From the NCBI RefSeq assembly GCF_013373365.1, contig NZ_CP035925.1, positions 2,666,001 to 2,730,000 on the forward strand: 64,000 nucleotides of DNA, given 5' to 3'. Positions 17,334-25,263 of the stretch are shown here, piece after piece. The position numbers were made by a program, and so were the translations under genes. Numbering within the stretch: the stretch's first letter is position 1; every line of letters starts with the position of its first letter. The notes below the pieces were generated by a model. The model was not told where the DNA came from and searched no databases. It was given only the letters and a program-made list of their open reading frames with translations. The DNA comes from Lentibacillus sp. CBA3610 (lineage in GTDB: Bacteria; Bacillota; Bacilli; Bacillales; Amphibacillaceae).

Positions 17334-18536
17334 CTAGGCGCATTGCCGAAGAGATGTAAGATCAATTCTGAGATAAGTTTGTACTCCTCCGTATTTCGAA
17401 TGTCCAAGTACCTCCGAAATAACTGGAATTGGTGTCTTCTGTTCCAGAAGAATTCCCGCGAGACTGTGCCGCAATGCATGTGGTCCATGCTTTTTTTGAT
17501 CAATATTGCTAATACCTGCGCGCTTTAAATAAAAGGAAACTATACTGTGAAGCGTAGGTTCTTCAAGTTTGTCATATGGTTGTTGAGCACGTAAAAATAT
17601 ATACGGAAGGTCTGACATAGGCCTTCCGTATTTCAGATAATCGATAATCGCGTTTCCGAGCTCAACTAAAAGAGGGAGTTCGATTTTTTCTTGGGTTTTT
17701 CTTTGAGTAAGGTGTATTGTATTGGTTCCCCAATGTATATTTTCAAATTTCAAACCACAGATATCTGAAGCCCTTAATCCGAGCCTGGCCGCTAATAGTA
17801 TCATAGCGATATCCCTTTTGCCTTTGGGGCTGGCCGTATCCACGGCGTTCAACAGAAGTTCCACCTCATCTTTTGTATAGGTTGTAGGAAGACGTGCTTC
17901 TTTTCTATATCTGCTTTTAGGTACAAGATACGTTAAATCGGAATCTAAATATTCAGTATCAAATAAATACCTTAGAAAGCAACGCAATGAACAAAGTGTA
18001 CAATGAATCGTTGATTTTGAGGCAGAGCCAAGTCCGTTGATAAACCCCAGAATATGTTTTTTATCAAGATCAGATAGAGCCAAAACCCTGTTCGAATCAA
18101 GATAGCTCAAAAACCTGTGGAGATACAATTTGTTGTTATTTATAGTGTCTTCCGACAACCCTTGCGTGTTTCTGTAGGTTAAAAAATCCTGTATCAGGTT
18201 TCCTATTTCACCTTCAAATTTATATTCCTTTCGAACAGACCGGAATCTTATCATACCAGTGGTTTGGTACTCGGTGAGTACATTGGTGCTCCGTATTACG
18301 TCCTTTTCTTTCCTGCTAAGATCCGTATAGAATCTTTTGTTCAATACACTTGATATGAACACATCAGCTACCTTCGCATCAAAAAACTCTATTCGATGCT
18401 CTTCCATGAATTTCTTTAGAAGTTTCCATCCATTTTTGTAAACCCTGATTCTCACTTTGTGGTATGAAAGGCTGTTAAAATAAGCCTCTACCTCCGATGT
18501 AATTTCATAAAGTGTTTGTTTCTTTTCACCCATCAT
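17334..18536 (-). CDS. Tyrosine recombinase, first gene of the RIT trio (C-terminus shortened)
   Basis: A 400-residue recombinase. The N-terminal domain is at about 1-190 and the catalytic domain at about 200-395. Motifs: LLAARLGLRASDICGLKFENI, HALRHSLAG, VLGHSKYGGVQTYLRID with the Tyr nucleophile. GGGAGGTCTTCATA precedes the ATG. The protein stops just after LTSLRQCA. One missing C in the GCCTAG at this point would account for loss of a further 14 or so residues (LEVLKS...), after which AGGAGGTGA, the ribosome binding site of the next gene, follows. All catalytic residues remain, so it may still work. Confidence 0.85.
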   Translation of the reverse strand: MMGEKKQTLYEITSEVEAYFNSLSYHKVRIRVYKNGWKLLKKFMEEHRIEFFDAKVADVFISSVLNKRFYTDLSRKEKDVIRSTNVLTEYQTTGMIRFRSVRKEYKFEGEIGNLIQDFLTYRNTQGLSEDTINNNKLYLHRFLSYLDSNRVLALSDLDKKHILGFINGLGSASKSTIHCTLCSLRCFLRYLFDTEYLDSDLTYLVPKSRYRKEARLPTTYTKDEVELLLNAVDTASPKGKRDIAMILLAARLGLRASDICGLKFENIHWGTNTIHLTQRKTQEKIELPLLVELGNAIIDYLKYGRPMSDLPYIFLRAQQPYDKLEEPTLHSIVSFYLKRAGISNIDQKKHGPHALRHSLAGILLEQKTPIPVISEVLGHSKYGGVQTYLRIDLTSLRQCA

Positions 18537-18641
18537 TATGAAGACCTCCCGATATTTTATTAGGCAACTGCCTATCTTTAATATCGGTTGATAATGTAAA
18601 GTAAATCAACTAAAAACACTGGATTTTACGTGAATAAATTA

Positions 18642-18679
18642 ATTTACTTTACATTACCATTTACTATACATAACCTTTT
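18642..18679 (-). repeat. Right terminal inverted repeat of the RIT element
   Basis: Complement of the 38-bp left repeat with one mismatch; ends in CATAACCTTTT. A 32-base palindrome overlaps and extends its outer end. Confidence 0.9.
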
Positions 18680-18705
18680 TTATGCAAAGCTTTGCATAAA
18701 AAAGG
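18674..18705. repeat. 32-base perfect palindrome at the RIT right junction
   Basis: CCTTTTTTATGCAAAG followed immediately by its own complement, with no loop bases. It spans the end of the right terminal repeat and the target junction. There is no equivalent at the left junction. Confidence 0.9.
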
Positions 18706-19198
18706 GAAAATAGAAAGGGTATTCAAAACGATACAAACACGGTTTTATCCGTTATTAAAGGCCAATCCCGTACATTCCCTAGAGGAATTAAATGAACGAT
18801 TTTGGGAATGGTTGGAGGTGGATTATCATCGTAAAAAGCATGCATCGCTAGATGGTAAAACACCTCATCAACTATTCCAATCTCAATTAGATAATATCAC
18901 GTTTATAGAGGATTTGTCCATTTTGGACACGATCTTTTTAAAGCGCGCGGAGCGTAAAGTGAAGCTGGATGGAACTATAACATTAGAAAAAAAGTTATAC
19001 GAGGTGCCATCTAAGTATATCGGACAGAAAATCGAGGTTCGATTGGATGAACAAGCCGTATATGTTTTTGAAGATGGCCAAAAAGTGACAGAAGCCACTC
19101 CGGTTACCATACATGACAATGCGCATGTGAAACGGGGGCCATCACCGTTCGCCGTTTCCGATACCAAGCATCAGGGGGAGGAAACGGATCATGTATAA
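18692..19198 (+). pseudogene. DDE transposase, 3' part
   Basis: Continues the protein broken at 15229: KGKIERVFKTIQTRFY carries the third catalytic Glu. Next come the ERFWEWLEVDYHRKKHASLDGKTP segment typical of Mu/IS481-like transposases, and a beta-rich C-terminal domain (VPSKYIGQKIEVRLD, VYVFEDGQKV). The last codons overlap the ATPase start at 19191. Without the RIT insertion the two parts form one protein of about 425 residues. Confidence 0.9.
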
Positions 19199-19989
19199 AC
19201 CATTTTATTCACTGGCAAGAGAACCATTTTCAAAGGATACGCAATCGGCTGATGCGTTTCACTCAACAAGCTACCAGGAAGCCCTTAACGGCCTTGAATA
19301 TTTACAGAAATCCAAGGGGATTGGTTTGATCATTGGTGACCGGGGCCGGTAAGACATTTACCTTACGGTCCTTCAAGGAATCGCTTAATCCTGCATTATA
19401 CCATGTGGTCTATTTTCCATTGTCCACTGGTGGTGTTATGGATTTCTACCGTGGTCTGGCATATGGGCTAGGTGAGGAACCCAAGTTTCGCAAAGTCGAT
19501 TTATTTCGCCAAATTCAGCAGGGAATTGAACGGATGGACCAGGAGCGCAAAGTCACACCGGTTTTTATTCTGGATGAAATGCATATGGCAAAGGATGCAT
19601 TTTTACAGGATTTAGCAATCCTTTTCAATTTTCAGATGGATTCATCGAATCCTTTTATCCTTGTATTGGCCGGCCTTCCACATTTAAAAACACGATTAAA
19701 TCTTAACCATCATCGGCCGTTGGCCCAGCGTATCGTTATGCGGTATCAATTACAGCCATTAAATAAAGATGATGTTTACGTTTATATTGATCATCATATG
19801 AAGTTGGCTGGAGCCAAGATGCCTATATTTACATCGGCTGCCCTTGAAGCGATCGCTTTGCGTTCACAAGGTTGGCCACGTCTTATCAACACCTTAACAA
19901 TTAATAGTTTACTGTTCGGGGCGCAGCAAAAGAAAGAACAAATCGATGAAGAAATTGTTCAGATGGCTGTTGAGGAGAGTGGCCTATAA
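19191..19989 (+). pseudogene. Transposon AAA ATPase (ExeA/TniB-like), frameshifted in the P-loop
   Basis: Begins MYKPFYSLAREPFSKD after AGGGGGAGGAAACGGATC, the usual start of this ATPase, and reaches GLIIGD. It then shifts frame at 19338-19351, inside the Walker A loop. The rest reads GAGKTFTLRSF, then VFILDEMHMAKDAFLQDL (Walker B) and a sensor/lid region with RIVMRYQLQPL. A net loss of two bases in the GAACCGGGGGCC-like stretch would explain it. Such ATPases are partners of DDE transposases for target choice. This copy is probably inactive. Confidence 0.85.
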
Positions 19990-20258
19990 TGCGGCGAGAA
20001 GGGGTAATGGTTTTTAATGAAATAGAACGAGCTTGGCGAATAAGAATTGGCGATGAGTTCTACGAAACGCTTCCAGGAATGAATTTAGAAATCGGCATTC
20101 AACATCGCTATTACGAAGCATGCTTTGAGATAGATTACGGTGATTGGTTCGTGACACTTGAAGACGATGTGGATTTTTCGCTTCGGCTGGTCGAAGAATA
20201 TAAAGTGCTAATTTCAGAAGAAGAAGAATTAATTCCGGCGTTCGATCTCCCATTTTGA
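19989..20258 (+). CDS. DUF5348 family transposon accessory protein
   Basis: An 89-residue acidic protein; the motif HRYYEACFEIDYGDWFVTLEDDVDF is what I recognise as DUF5348. The start at 19989 overlaps the ATPase end (TAATG) and has GAGGAGAG upstream; an ATG at 20007 is an alternative. Encoded last in the transposon. Function unknown. The gene appears intact. Confidence 0.7.
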   Translation: MRREGVMVFNEIERAWRIRIGDEFYETLPGMNLEIGIQHRYYEACFEIDYGDWFVTLEDDVDFSLRLVEEYKVLISEEEELIPAFDLPF

Positions 20259-20283
20259 CGGGGGATCTTTTTTTACCGATTCG

Positions 20284-20401
20284 GATGCGGAATAATATGC
20301 TCAATTATTTTCAAATCTGAAATAAAGTGAGTAATAGAGCACATTATCTCAGATTTTAAGCTGAATTAATCTGATATTTAGTATCTGGAATAATGTGCTG
20401 A
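20284..20401. repeat. Repeated sites at the right end of the transposon
   Basis: Four related 20-base sites: GATGCGGAATAATATGCTCA (20284), AAATCTGAAATAAAGTGAGT (20313), the inverted AGCACATTATCTCAGATTTT (20338-20357) and TATCTGGAATAATGTGCTGA (20382-20401). Consensus about CTGRNATAATGTGCT. Similar sites occur near the left end at 13660-13682 (inverted) and 13731-13746. Probably transposase binding sites, arranged as in Tn7-like and Mu-like ends. Confidence 0.65.
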
Positions 20402-20407
20402 TTTACA

Positions 20408-21813
20408 TTATTGGCATTTTCGCCATAAGTATATATTATTCAAGAAAAATTAAAACGGCTGATGAATATACAATGGCCAATTTCAGCCTTGGCTTTTTTC
20501 CCATTTGCGGAACGATTATTGCCACTTCCTTAGGCTCTGCAGCAGTAATTGGTTCTTCTGGTAAAGGATTCGAAATAGGGATTGGCTGGATACTGACGAA
20601 ATTTCCGGTTGCATTATTTTCTATATTGTTAGCAGTGGTATTGGGTTCAACCATTCGCAAATTAAAACTGTATACATTGCCCGACTTATTTGTCCGGCGG
20701 TTTGGCAAAGCTTCCGGTATTATCCCCTCCCTGATCATTAGCATCCTATACATGACGCCAACATTCGGGATGCAAATCGTCGGAATGGGGTCGGTTTTAA
20801 CGATTGCTTTTGATGTCTCCGTTACGACGGCGATGCTAATCGGGTTTGTCATTTGTGTCATGTTCACATTAATGGGCGGTTTGCCGAGTGTTGCCTGGAC
20901 CGACGCTGTACAATCGGTTCTGATTCTCGCAGGTTTAATTTTCTTGTTTGTTCTGGGACTGAATTATGTTGGTGGCGCCGATGTCGTTATCAGTAACACA
21001 TCATCTGACACATTAAATCTTTTCAGTATGGAAACGACTGAACTGATTAACTACTTGATTATATTCGGGCCATTTTATTTGGTATGGCAAACATCCTGGC
21101 AGCGCATCGCGGCTGCAAAAACTGAAAAAATTGCTGTCAGGGCTGTATCAACCGGATTTATTATTACATTTATCATAGCTTTTTTCTCAATCGGAATCGG
21201 GATTATTGCACAACAAGTTCTGCCGGCTGGCACAGACCCTGACCTAGTGTATACCGAATTTCTTGCAGCTGTGGCCCACCCGGCTATTGGCGGTTTGTTC
21301 ATGGTATCTCTTTTTGCGGCTGTATTAACCGGGGCAACATCTTTCCTCCTAAGTGGTGCGATGAATATTTCCAAAGACATTTATCAAGGCTGGATTAAAC
21401 CAGATGCCACCAGTCGTGAGGTGCTTAAAATATCACGACTGTCTGTTGCGGGAATGGCTTTTATTGGCTTATTGGTCGCATTATTCATCACAGATGTGAT
21501 CGCCATCTATTCGTATGCGTTAGCCTTATCAGCAATTACGATGGTTTTCCCAGTGCTTGCTGCGATGTTTTGGCGGCGGGCAACGAAACAAGGCGTGATT
21601 ATCAGTGTCATTGGTTCACTTATTGTTTCTGTTATCTGGAGTTTGCTCGGGCAACCGTTTGGCTGGCATGAAATCATCCCGGGCATGATCACATCGTTTG
21701 TTTTACTTATCAGTGTCAGTCTGATGACGCAACATTCGGATGATGAAAACGTAGTGGCCTATTACTTTGATTTGAAAAACGAGGAAGACCCGGCACAGAC
21801 GAACGTATCTTAA
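20408..21813 (+). pseudogene. Sodium:solute symporter (SSS family), 3' part cut off by the transposon
   Basis: About 465 residues of an SSS-family secondary transporter with around a dozen membrane helices. Conserved segments: YYSRKIKTADEYTMANFSLGF, ATSLGSAAVIGSSGKGFEIG, AWTDAVQSVLI and FAAVLTGATSFLLSGAMNISKDIYQG. The true start (TTG at 13617) and first helix are on the other side of the transposon. A TTG-type start at about 20395 could give a nearly full protein, so residual function cannot be ruled out. It is followed closely by the amidohydrolase gene, whose substrate or product it may have imported. Confidence 0.85.
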
Positions 21814-21855
21814 CGGCATGAGGTATCATTGCCAAATAAAAAGGAGAGATATTTG

Positions 21856-23511
21856 ATGCATGAAGTTGAATTACTATTTACAAACGCGAATGTCTTAACG
21901 ATGGACGATGCCAATCCCCGAGCTGGATCGATTGCTATCAGTGATGGTGTGATTGCAGGCATATGGAATGACCCCGAACCGCCCAAACATGAGGTGGACA
22001 TAACCAAAAACACAGCGGTTATTAATTTGCACGGAGCCACGTTATTGCCAGGTTTTATTGATACGCACAACCATATTTTAATGTATGCGTTGATGGCCGA
22101 TAAAATTAACTGCGGCACACCTCCTAACCACAGTATCACTGATATCTTAAGTGCGATTAGGCAAAGAGCGCTGGAAACAGTGGACGGCAATTGGATAGAG
22201 GGTTACGGTTTTGATGACACACTTGTTGAAGAAAAGCGTCATATACTGCGACGTGAGTTAGATGACGCTGCGCCAAATAATCCTGTGTTTATCAGACATA
22301 TCTCCGGTCATCTGGGCTATGCCAATTCACTTGCTTTGGAGTACGCAGGTTTACATGATGATATTTCCGATCCAAAGTCAGGTCATTTTGGCCGGGATGA
22401 AAATGGTCGTTTGAATGGCGTTTTATACGAATATGATGCGACCGACCCTGTTTCCCAACTAATACCAGACAAAACAATTGACAAAAAAGTTGACGATCTC
22501 GGAAAAGCAGCCAAAGAATATTTAGCACATGGCATAACGACTAACTCAGATGCTAAAGTAAGCAATCTGAACGAGCTTGATGTTCACCTGAAGGCAGCCA
22601 GACAGGGTGTCAATCCAATGCGAACCCGCCTTATGGTCATGCATAATCTTCTCTCAGATGGTGCGGCATTTGGCAATTATTCAGCCAATCAACTAAATCG
22701 GGAAATACAGGATAAATCAGGCGGGTTAGCCACACTGGATAGCGCCAAAATGTTTCAGGACGGCTCCATTCAAGGTCTGACCGGTGCATTGAGAAGTCCT
22801 TATTATAATGATGCGAAACATTATGGCGATCTCATTCATGATCAGGAATCATTTCAAGAAGAAGTCCTTGATTTACATCAGCGAGGGTACCGGGTAACCA
22901 CTCACGGGAATGGTGATCGTGCCATAGGCTCCATTATCGACGTCTATGACTATGCTTTGGAAAAACACCCCAAAACAGGACATAAGCACAGGATTGAGCA
23001 TGTCCAATCAGGTACACCGGAAGACATAAGAAGGATGGGAATGTTGGGGATTGCCGGATCCTTTTTCATCAATCATGTCTATTACTGGGGAGATCGACAT
23101 GAGGGGATATTTCTCGGACCTGAACGTGCACGACGAATCAGTCCGCTGGCAGATGCCATAGATCAAAACTTGCTTTTCACCTTACATTCCGATTGTCCGG
23201 TCACGCCCATCTCACCACTTTTTTCTGTCTGGGCTGCAGTCAATCGGGTAACGCGAGATGGTAATATTCTTGGACCAGAACAACGAATTGATGTCATGAC
23301 AGCACTGAAATCAATGACCATATATGGGGCGCAATTGAATTTCGAGGAAGAACAATCCGGCAGTATAGAAGTTGGTAAACAAGCTGATTTCGCGGTATTG
23401 GATAAAGATCCAACCGCCGTGGATCCAATAGCAATAAAAGATATCTCAGTTCAGGGAACGTTTATTGGCGGAAAGCAGGTGTATGAGAAAGAGGGATTGG
23501 AGACAAGTTAA
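21856..23511 (+). CDS. YtcJ-like metal-dependent amidohydrolase
   Basis: A 551-residue cytoplasmic member of the amidohydrolase superfamily (amidohydrolase 3 / YtcJ group). These hydrolyse amide or ester bonds in small molecules, often of unknown identity. Metal ligands: LPGFIDTHNHIL (HxH), VTTHGNGDRAIG, HRIEHVQ and the late Asp in TLHSDCPVTP. A small beta-sandwich encloses both ends (ANVLTMDD; VGKQADFAVLDKDP). AAGGAGAGATATTTG sets the start at 21856 rather than the upstream codon at 21829. It lies 42 bases after the symporter gene, so they form a unit. With panD divergent upstream, an amide related to beta-alanine or aspartate is conceivable but unproved. Confidence 0.88.
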   Translation: MHEVELLFTNANVLTMDDANPRAGSIAISDGVIAGIWNDPEPPKHEVDITKNTAVINLHGATLLPGFIDTHNHILMYALMADKINCGTPPNHSITDILSAIRQRALETVDGNWIEGYGFDDTLVEEKRHILRRELDDAAPNNPVFIRHISGHLGYANSLALEYAGLHDDISDPKSGHFGRDENGRLNGVLYEYDATDPVSQLIPDKTIDKKVDDLGKAAKEYLAHGITTNSDAKVSNLNELDVHLKAARQGVNPMRTRLMVMHNLLSDGAAFGNYSANQLNREIQDKSGGLATLDSAKMFQDGSIQGLTGALRSPYYNDAKHYGDLIHDQESFQEEVLDLHQRGYRVTTHGNGDRAIGSIIDVYDYALEKHPKTGHKHRIEHVQSGTPEDIRRMGMLGIAGSFFINHVYYWGDRHEGIFLGPERARRISPLADAIDQNLLFTLHSDCPVTPISPLFSVWAAVNRVTRDGNILGPEQRIDVMTALKSMTIYGAQLNFEEEQSGSIEVGKQADFAVLDKDPTAVDPIAIKDISVQGTFIGGKQVYEKEGLETS

Positions 23512-23516
23512 ATTTA

Positions 23517-23552
23517 AATGGAATGGCTGCGTGGCGGCCATTCCATTGTTTT
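23517..23552 (+). terminator. Terminator of the symporter-amidohydrolase unit
   Basis: AATGGAATGGC and GCCATTCCATT form an 11-bp perfect stem around nine bases, followed by GTTTTTC. Confidence 0.9.
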
Positions 23553-24009
23553 TCAGCAATAATTAGCTACAATGGGGAAACAAATTAATTTTTATTCAAC
23601 TTTTAAATGTATATTGTAGTAGCCTGAAATAATATATAATGTTGTTGTACACAAAATTTCTGGAAGGGAACTAGTAATAAAATGTTAACCCATCGTAATA
23701 TAATGAATGAAAAACAATACTATGAAAAATTAGGAATTGCTACAAACACAAAAAACTTTGACCGATACTATAAGGCTGGCCTTTTAAAAAACATTGATGA
23801 AACCTATGTATAAGAATTACAGGAATACTGGAAAAAGTATTATAATAAAGACATTAACCCGCAGTTGCCTATAGCATTCATGAACTTGACCGGCAAAAAA
23901 GAAAAGAGAACTGTACTAGGAACAATCATGTGGAGAGAGATAATTCCATTCTTCAACGATCAGAGCTTGTCTGCGTATCGTGATAAAAACATCTTTGGTT
24001 CATTGTAAA

Positions 24010-24666
24010 ATGAAATGCAACAGCTAAATAAATAGAAAGCCATCGTGAAACCACGTATAATTAAGGTTGACTAAAACACAAAAGATACGGAGGTAATTCA
24101 CGATGACTCAACCCTATTCTAACACGGAAGAACGTACATTTACACATTTAACAGAAATGGAAAGAGGACAAATAGCCGCCTATTTGGATGAAGGCGTTTC
24201 ACTAAGGGAAATTGGCAGAAGAATGGGACGCGATGCGAGTACGATTTCACGTGAAAAGAACCGCGGAAGCGTACAGCAGATTGATACTAACTGCAAAACC
24301 TATACCACATACTACCCAGACGCCGGGGTCCGTGTTTACGAGGAAAACCGTGAGAATTGTTGTGGGCATTCTACTATGGCGGCTGCGCGGGATTTTATTG
24401 AGTTTGCAGAAGAAAAAATCCTGGGAGACGAATGGTCCCCTGATGTAATCGTGGGTTATGCGAATAGGCAGAAGCAATTTGACTATGTCCCTTCGACGAA
24501 GACATTATACAACTGGATAGACGAAGGTAAGTTGTCGGTGATCAATATGGATTTGGAGCTGAAACTCCGCCGCTCAACGAAGAAGACAAAACCCCGTAAA
24601 AATAAAAAACTTCTTGGGACGAGCATTGAAGAGCGCCCCGAATCCATAGATAACAGGGAGGAATTT
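24010..24666 (+). mobile_element. Partial IS30-family insertion sequence
   Basis: About 90 bases of non-coding lead (A/T rich, with TACGGAGG ribosome binding site) precede a transposase N-terminal half. The right part of the element, including the DDE core and right terminal repeat, is missing, so exact borders cannot be set. It replaces the centre of the ATP-grasp gene. Confidence 0.65.
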
Positions 24667-25092
24667 ACCCATCACCCCACAACAAACTATAGGTTTGATA
24701 ACCTTGGAAAAATGGAAAATTTTGACAAGTTCAAAACCTTTGTAATTGATCTACATAAAGACATCCTTCATCATGATTTTGTATCATGGGATATTGCTGT
24801 AGGTATTGATGGCCAACCTATCTTCATTGAAGCAAACTTTGCTGGCGCTACATGCCTTTATCAACTTGCTGCTCAACGTCCTTTGTTTGGTGACCTCACA
24901 GAGGAAATCATTCAATATGTCGCTAACGAAATCAAAAAAAATGAATATAGAGATGTTCACTCAAAATATGCTCAAATAAAGGATAAAAACAAATTACTTA
25001 GAGAGCGTAATAAAAGACTTATTCGAAATAATAAAAATCTAAAAGCTAAGAATACAGAATTAGAAGCTAATTTAACTAATCAAAAAAAATGA
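24103..25092 (+). pseudogene. IS30 transposase N-terminus fused to the ATP-grasp C-terminus
   Basis: Residues 1-187 are the IS30 helix-turn-helix and linker region: FTHLTEMERGQIAAYLDEG, SLREIGRRMGRDASTISRE, YNWIDEGKLSVINMDLELKLRR and SIEERPESIDNREEF. The following GHWEIDTVIG catalytic start of IS30 transposases is absent. The frame runs straight on into ATP-grasp sequence (FIDLHKDILHHDFVSWDIAV-like) and a basic coiled coil. The result is a 329-residue chimera by chance, with transposase DNA-binding and half an ATP-grasp lobe. I would not expect a function, but the open frame could be expressed from the IS promoter. Confidence 0.85.
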
Positions 25093-25222
25093 GTATAAAA
25101 AAGTACAAATTAAATACAAGAAAATATTGAATAGTAGAACTTGGCGATATACCCTTCCAATTCGGAAAGCTGCAAGTAAATTCAAGCGTAATTAAAAAGT
25201 AGTTCTAGTATATAAATAAAGT

Positions 25223-25256
25223 AAAGCTGACTTATCTAGGTTACTAAGTCAGCTTT
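25223..25256. terminator. Bidirectional terminator
   Basis: AAAGCTGACTT and AAGTCAGCTTT form an 11-bp stem around 12 bases with T/A runs outside. It sits between the ATP-grasp pseudogene and the convergent wall hydrolase. Confidence 0.85.
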
Positions 25257-25263
25257 TACTATG

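Larger units (their letters stand above)
15230..18705 (-). mobile_element. RIT-type element (three tyrosine recombinases in tandem)
   Basis: Three consecutive tyrosine recombinase genes on the minus strand lie within 38-bp inverted repeats and interrupt the transposase gene between codons for KAKG and KIE. AAAAGG is present at both outer edges. Known RIT (recombinase in trio) elements have this gene plan and terminal inverted repeats. Each end carries two inverted copies of a TAATGTAAAGTAAAT-like site, and the right edge has a 32-base perfect palindrome. Two of the three recombinase genes have single-base frameshifts, so this copy is probably decaying. Confidence 0.85.
13655..20407 (+). mobile_element. 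6.75-kb transposon (DUF6431/DDE/AAA/DUF5348) inside a symporter gene
   Basis: The ends read TGT at the left and ACA at the right, each with GCA six bases further in (TGTGGTAAAGCA; TGTAAATCAGCA on the other strand). TTAT occurs at both junctions (13651-13654 and 20408-20411), and joining the flanks restores the symporter frame. A 5-bp duplication TTATT is an alternative reading if the first T belongs to the target. Related sites of the form CTGRNATAATGTGCT repeat near both ends. Cargo: a decayed DUF6431 gene, a DDE transposase, an AAA ATPase with a frameshift and a DUF5348 gene, all on the plus strand. A RIT-type element splits the transposase, so this copy should not move on its own. Confidence 0.88.
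23682..25195 (+). pseudogene. Sugar-transfer-associated-type ATP-grasp gene, disrupted
   Basis: An ATG after GAAGGGAACTAG begins MLTHRNIMNEKQYYEKLG; codon 44 is a nonsense TAA (23811). The frame continues with ELQEYWKKYYNKDINPQLP and MNLTGKKEKRTVLG up to about 24006. An IS30 fragment follows. From about 24667 the C-terminal ATP-grasp lobe resumes (FVSWDIAVGIDGQPIFIEAN, PLFGDLTEEII), then a Lys/Asn coiled coil. The middle of the domain is missing. After an A8 run (25086-25093) the shifted frame supplies ILNSRTWRYTLPIRK, the same tail found in the ATP-grasp array at 37-46 kb. Such proteins occur in capsule loci. Confidence 0.75.

Noticed and set aside
17291-17503. Separate small gene between the first two RIT recombinases
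   Set aside because: It is the other frame of the first recombinase, which itself carries the catalytic motifs.
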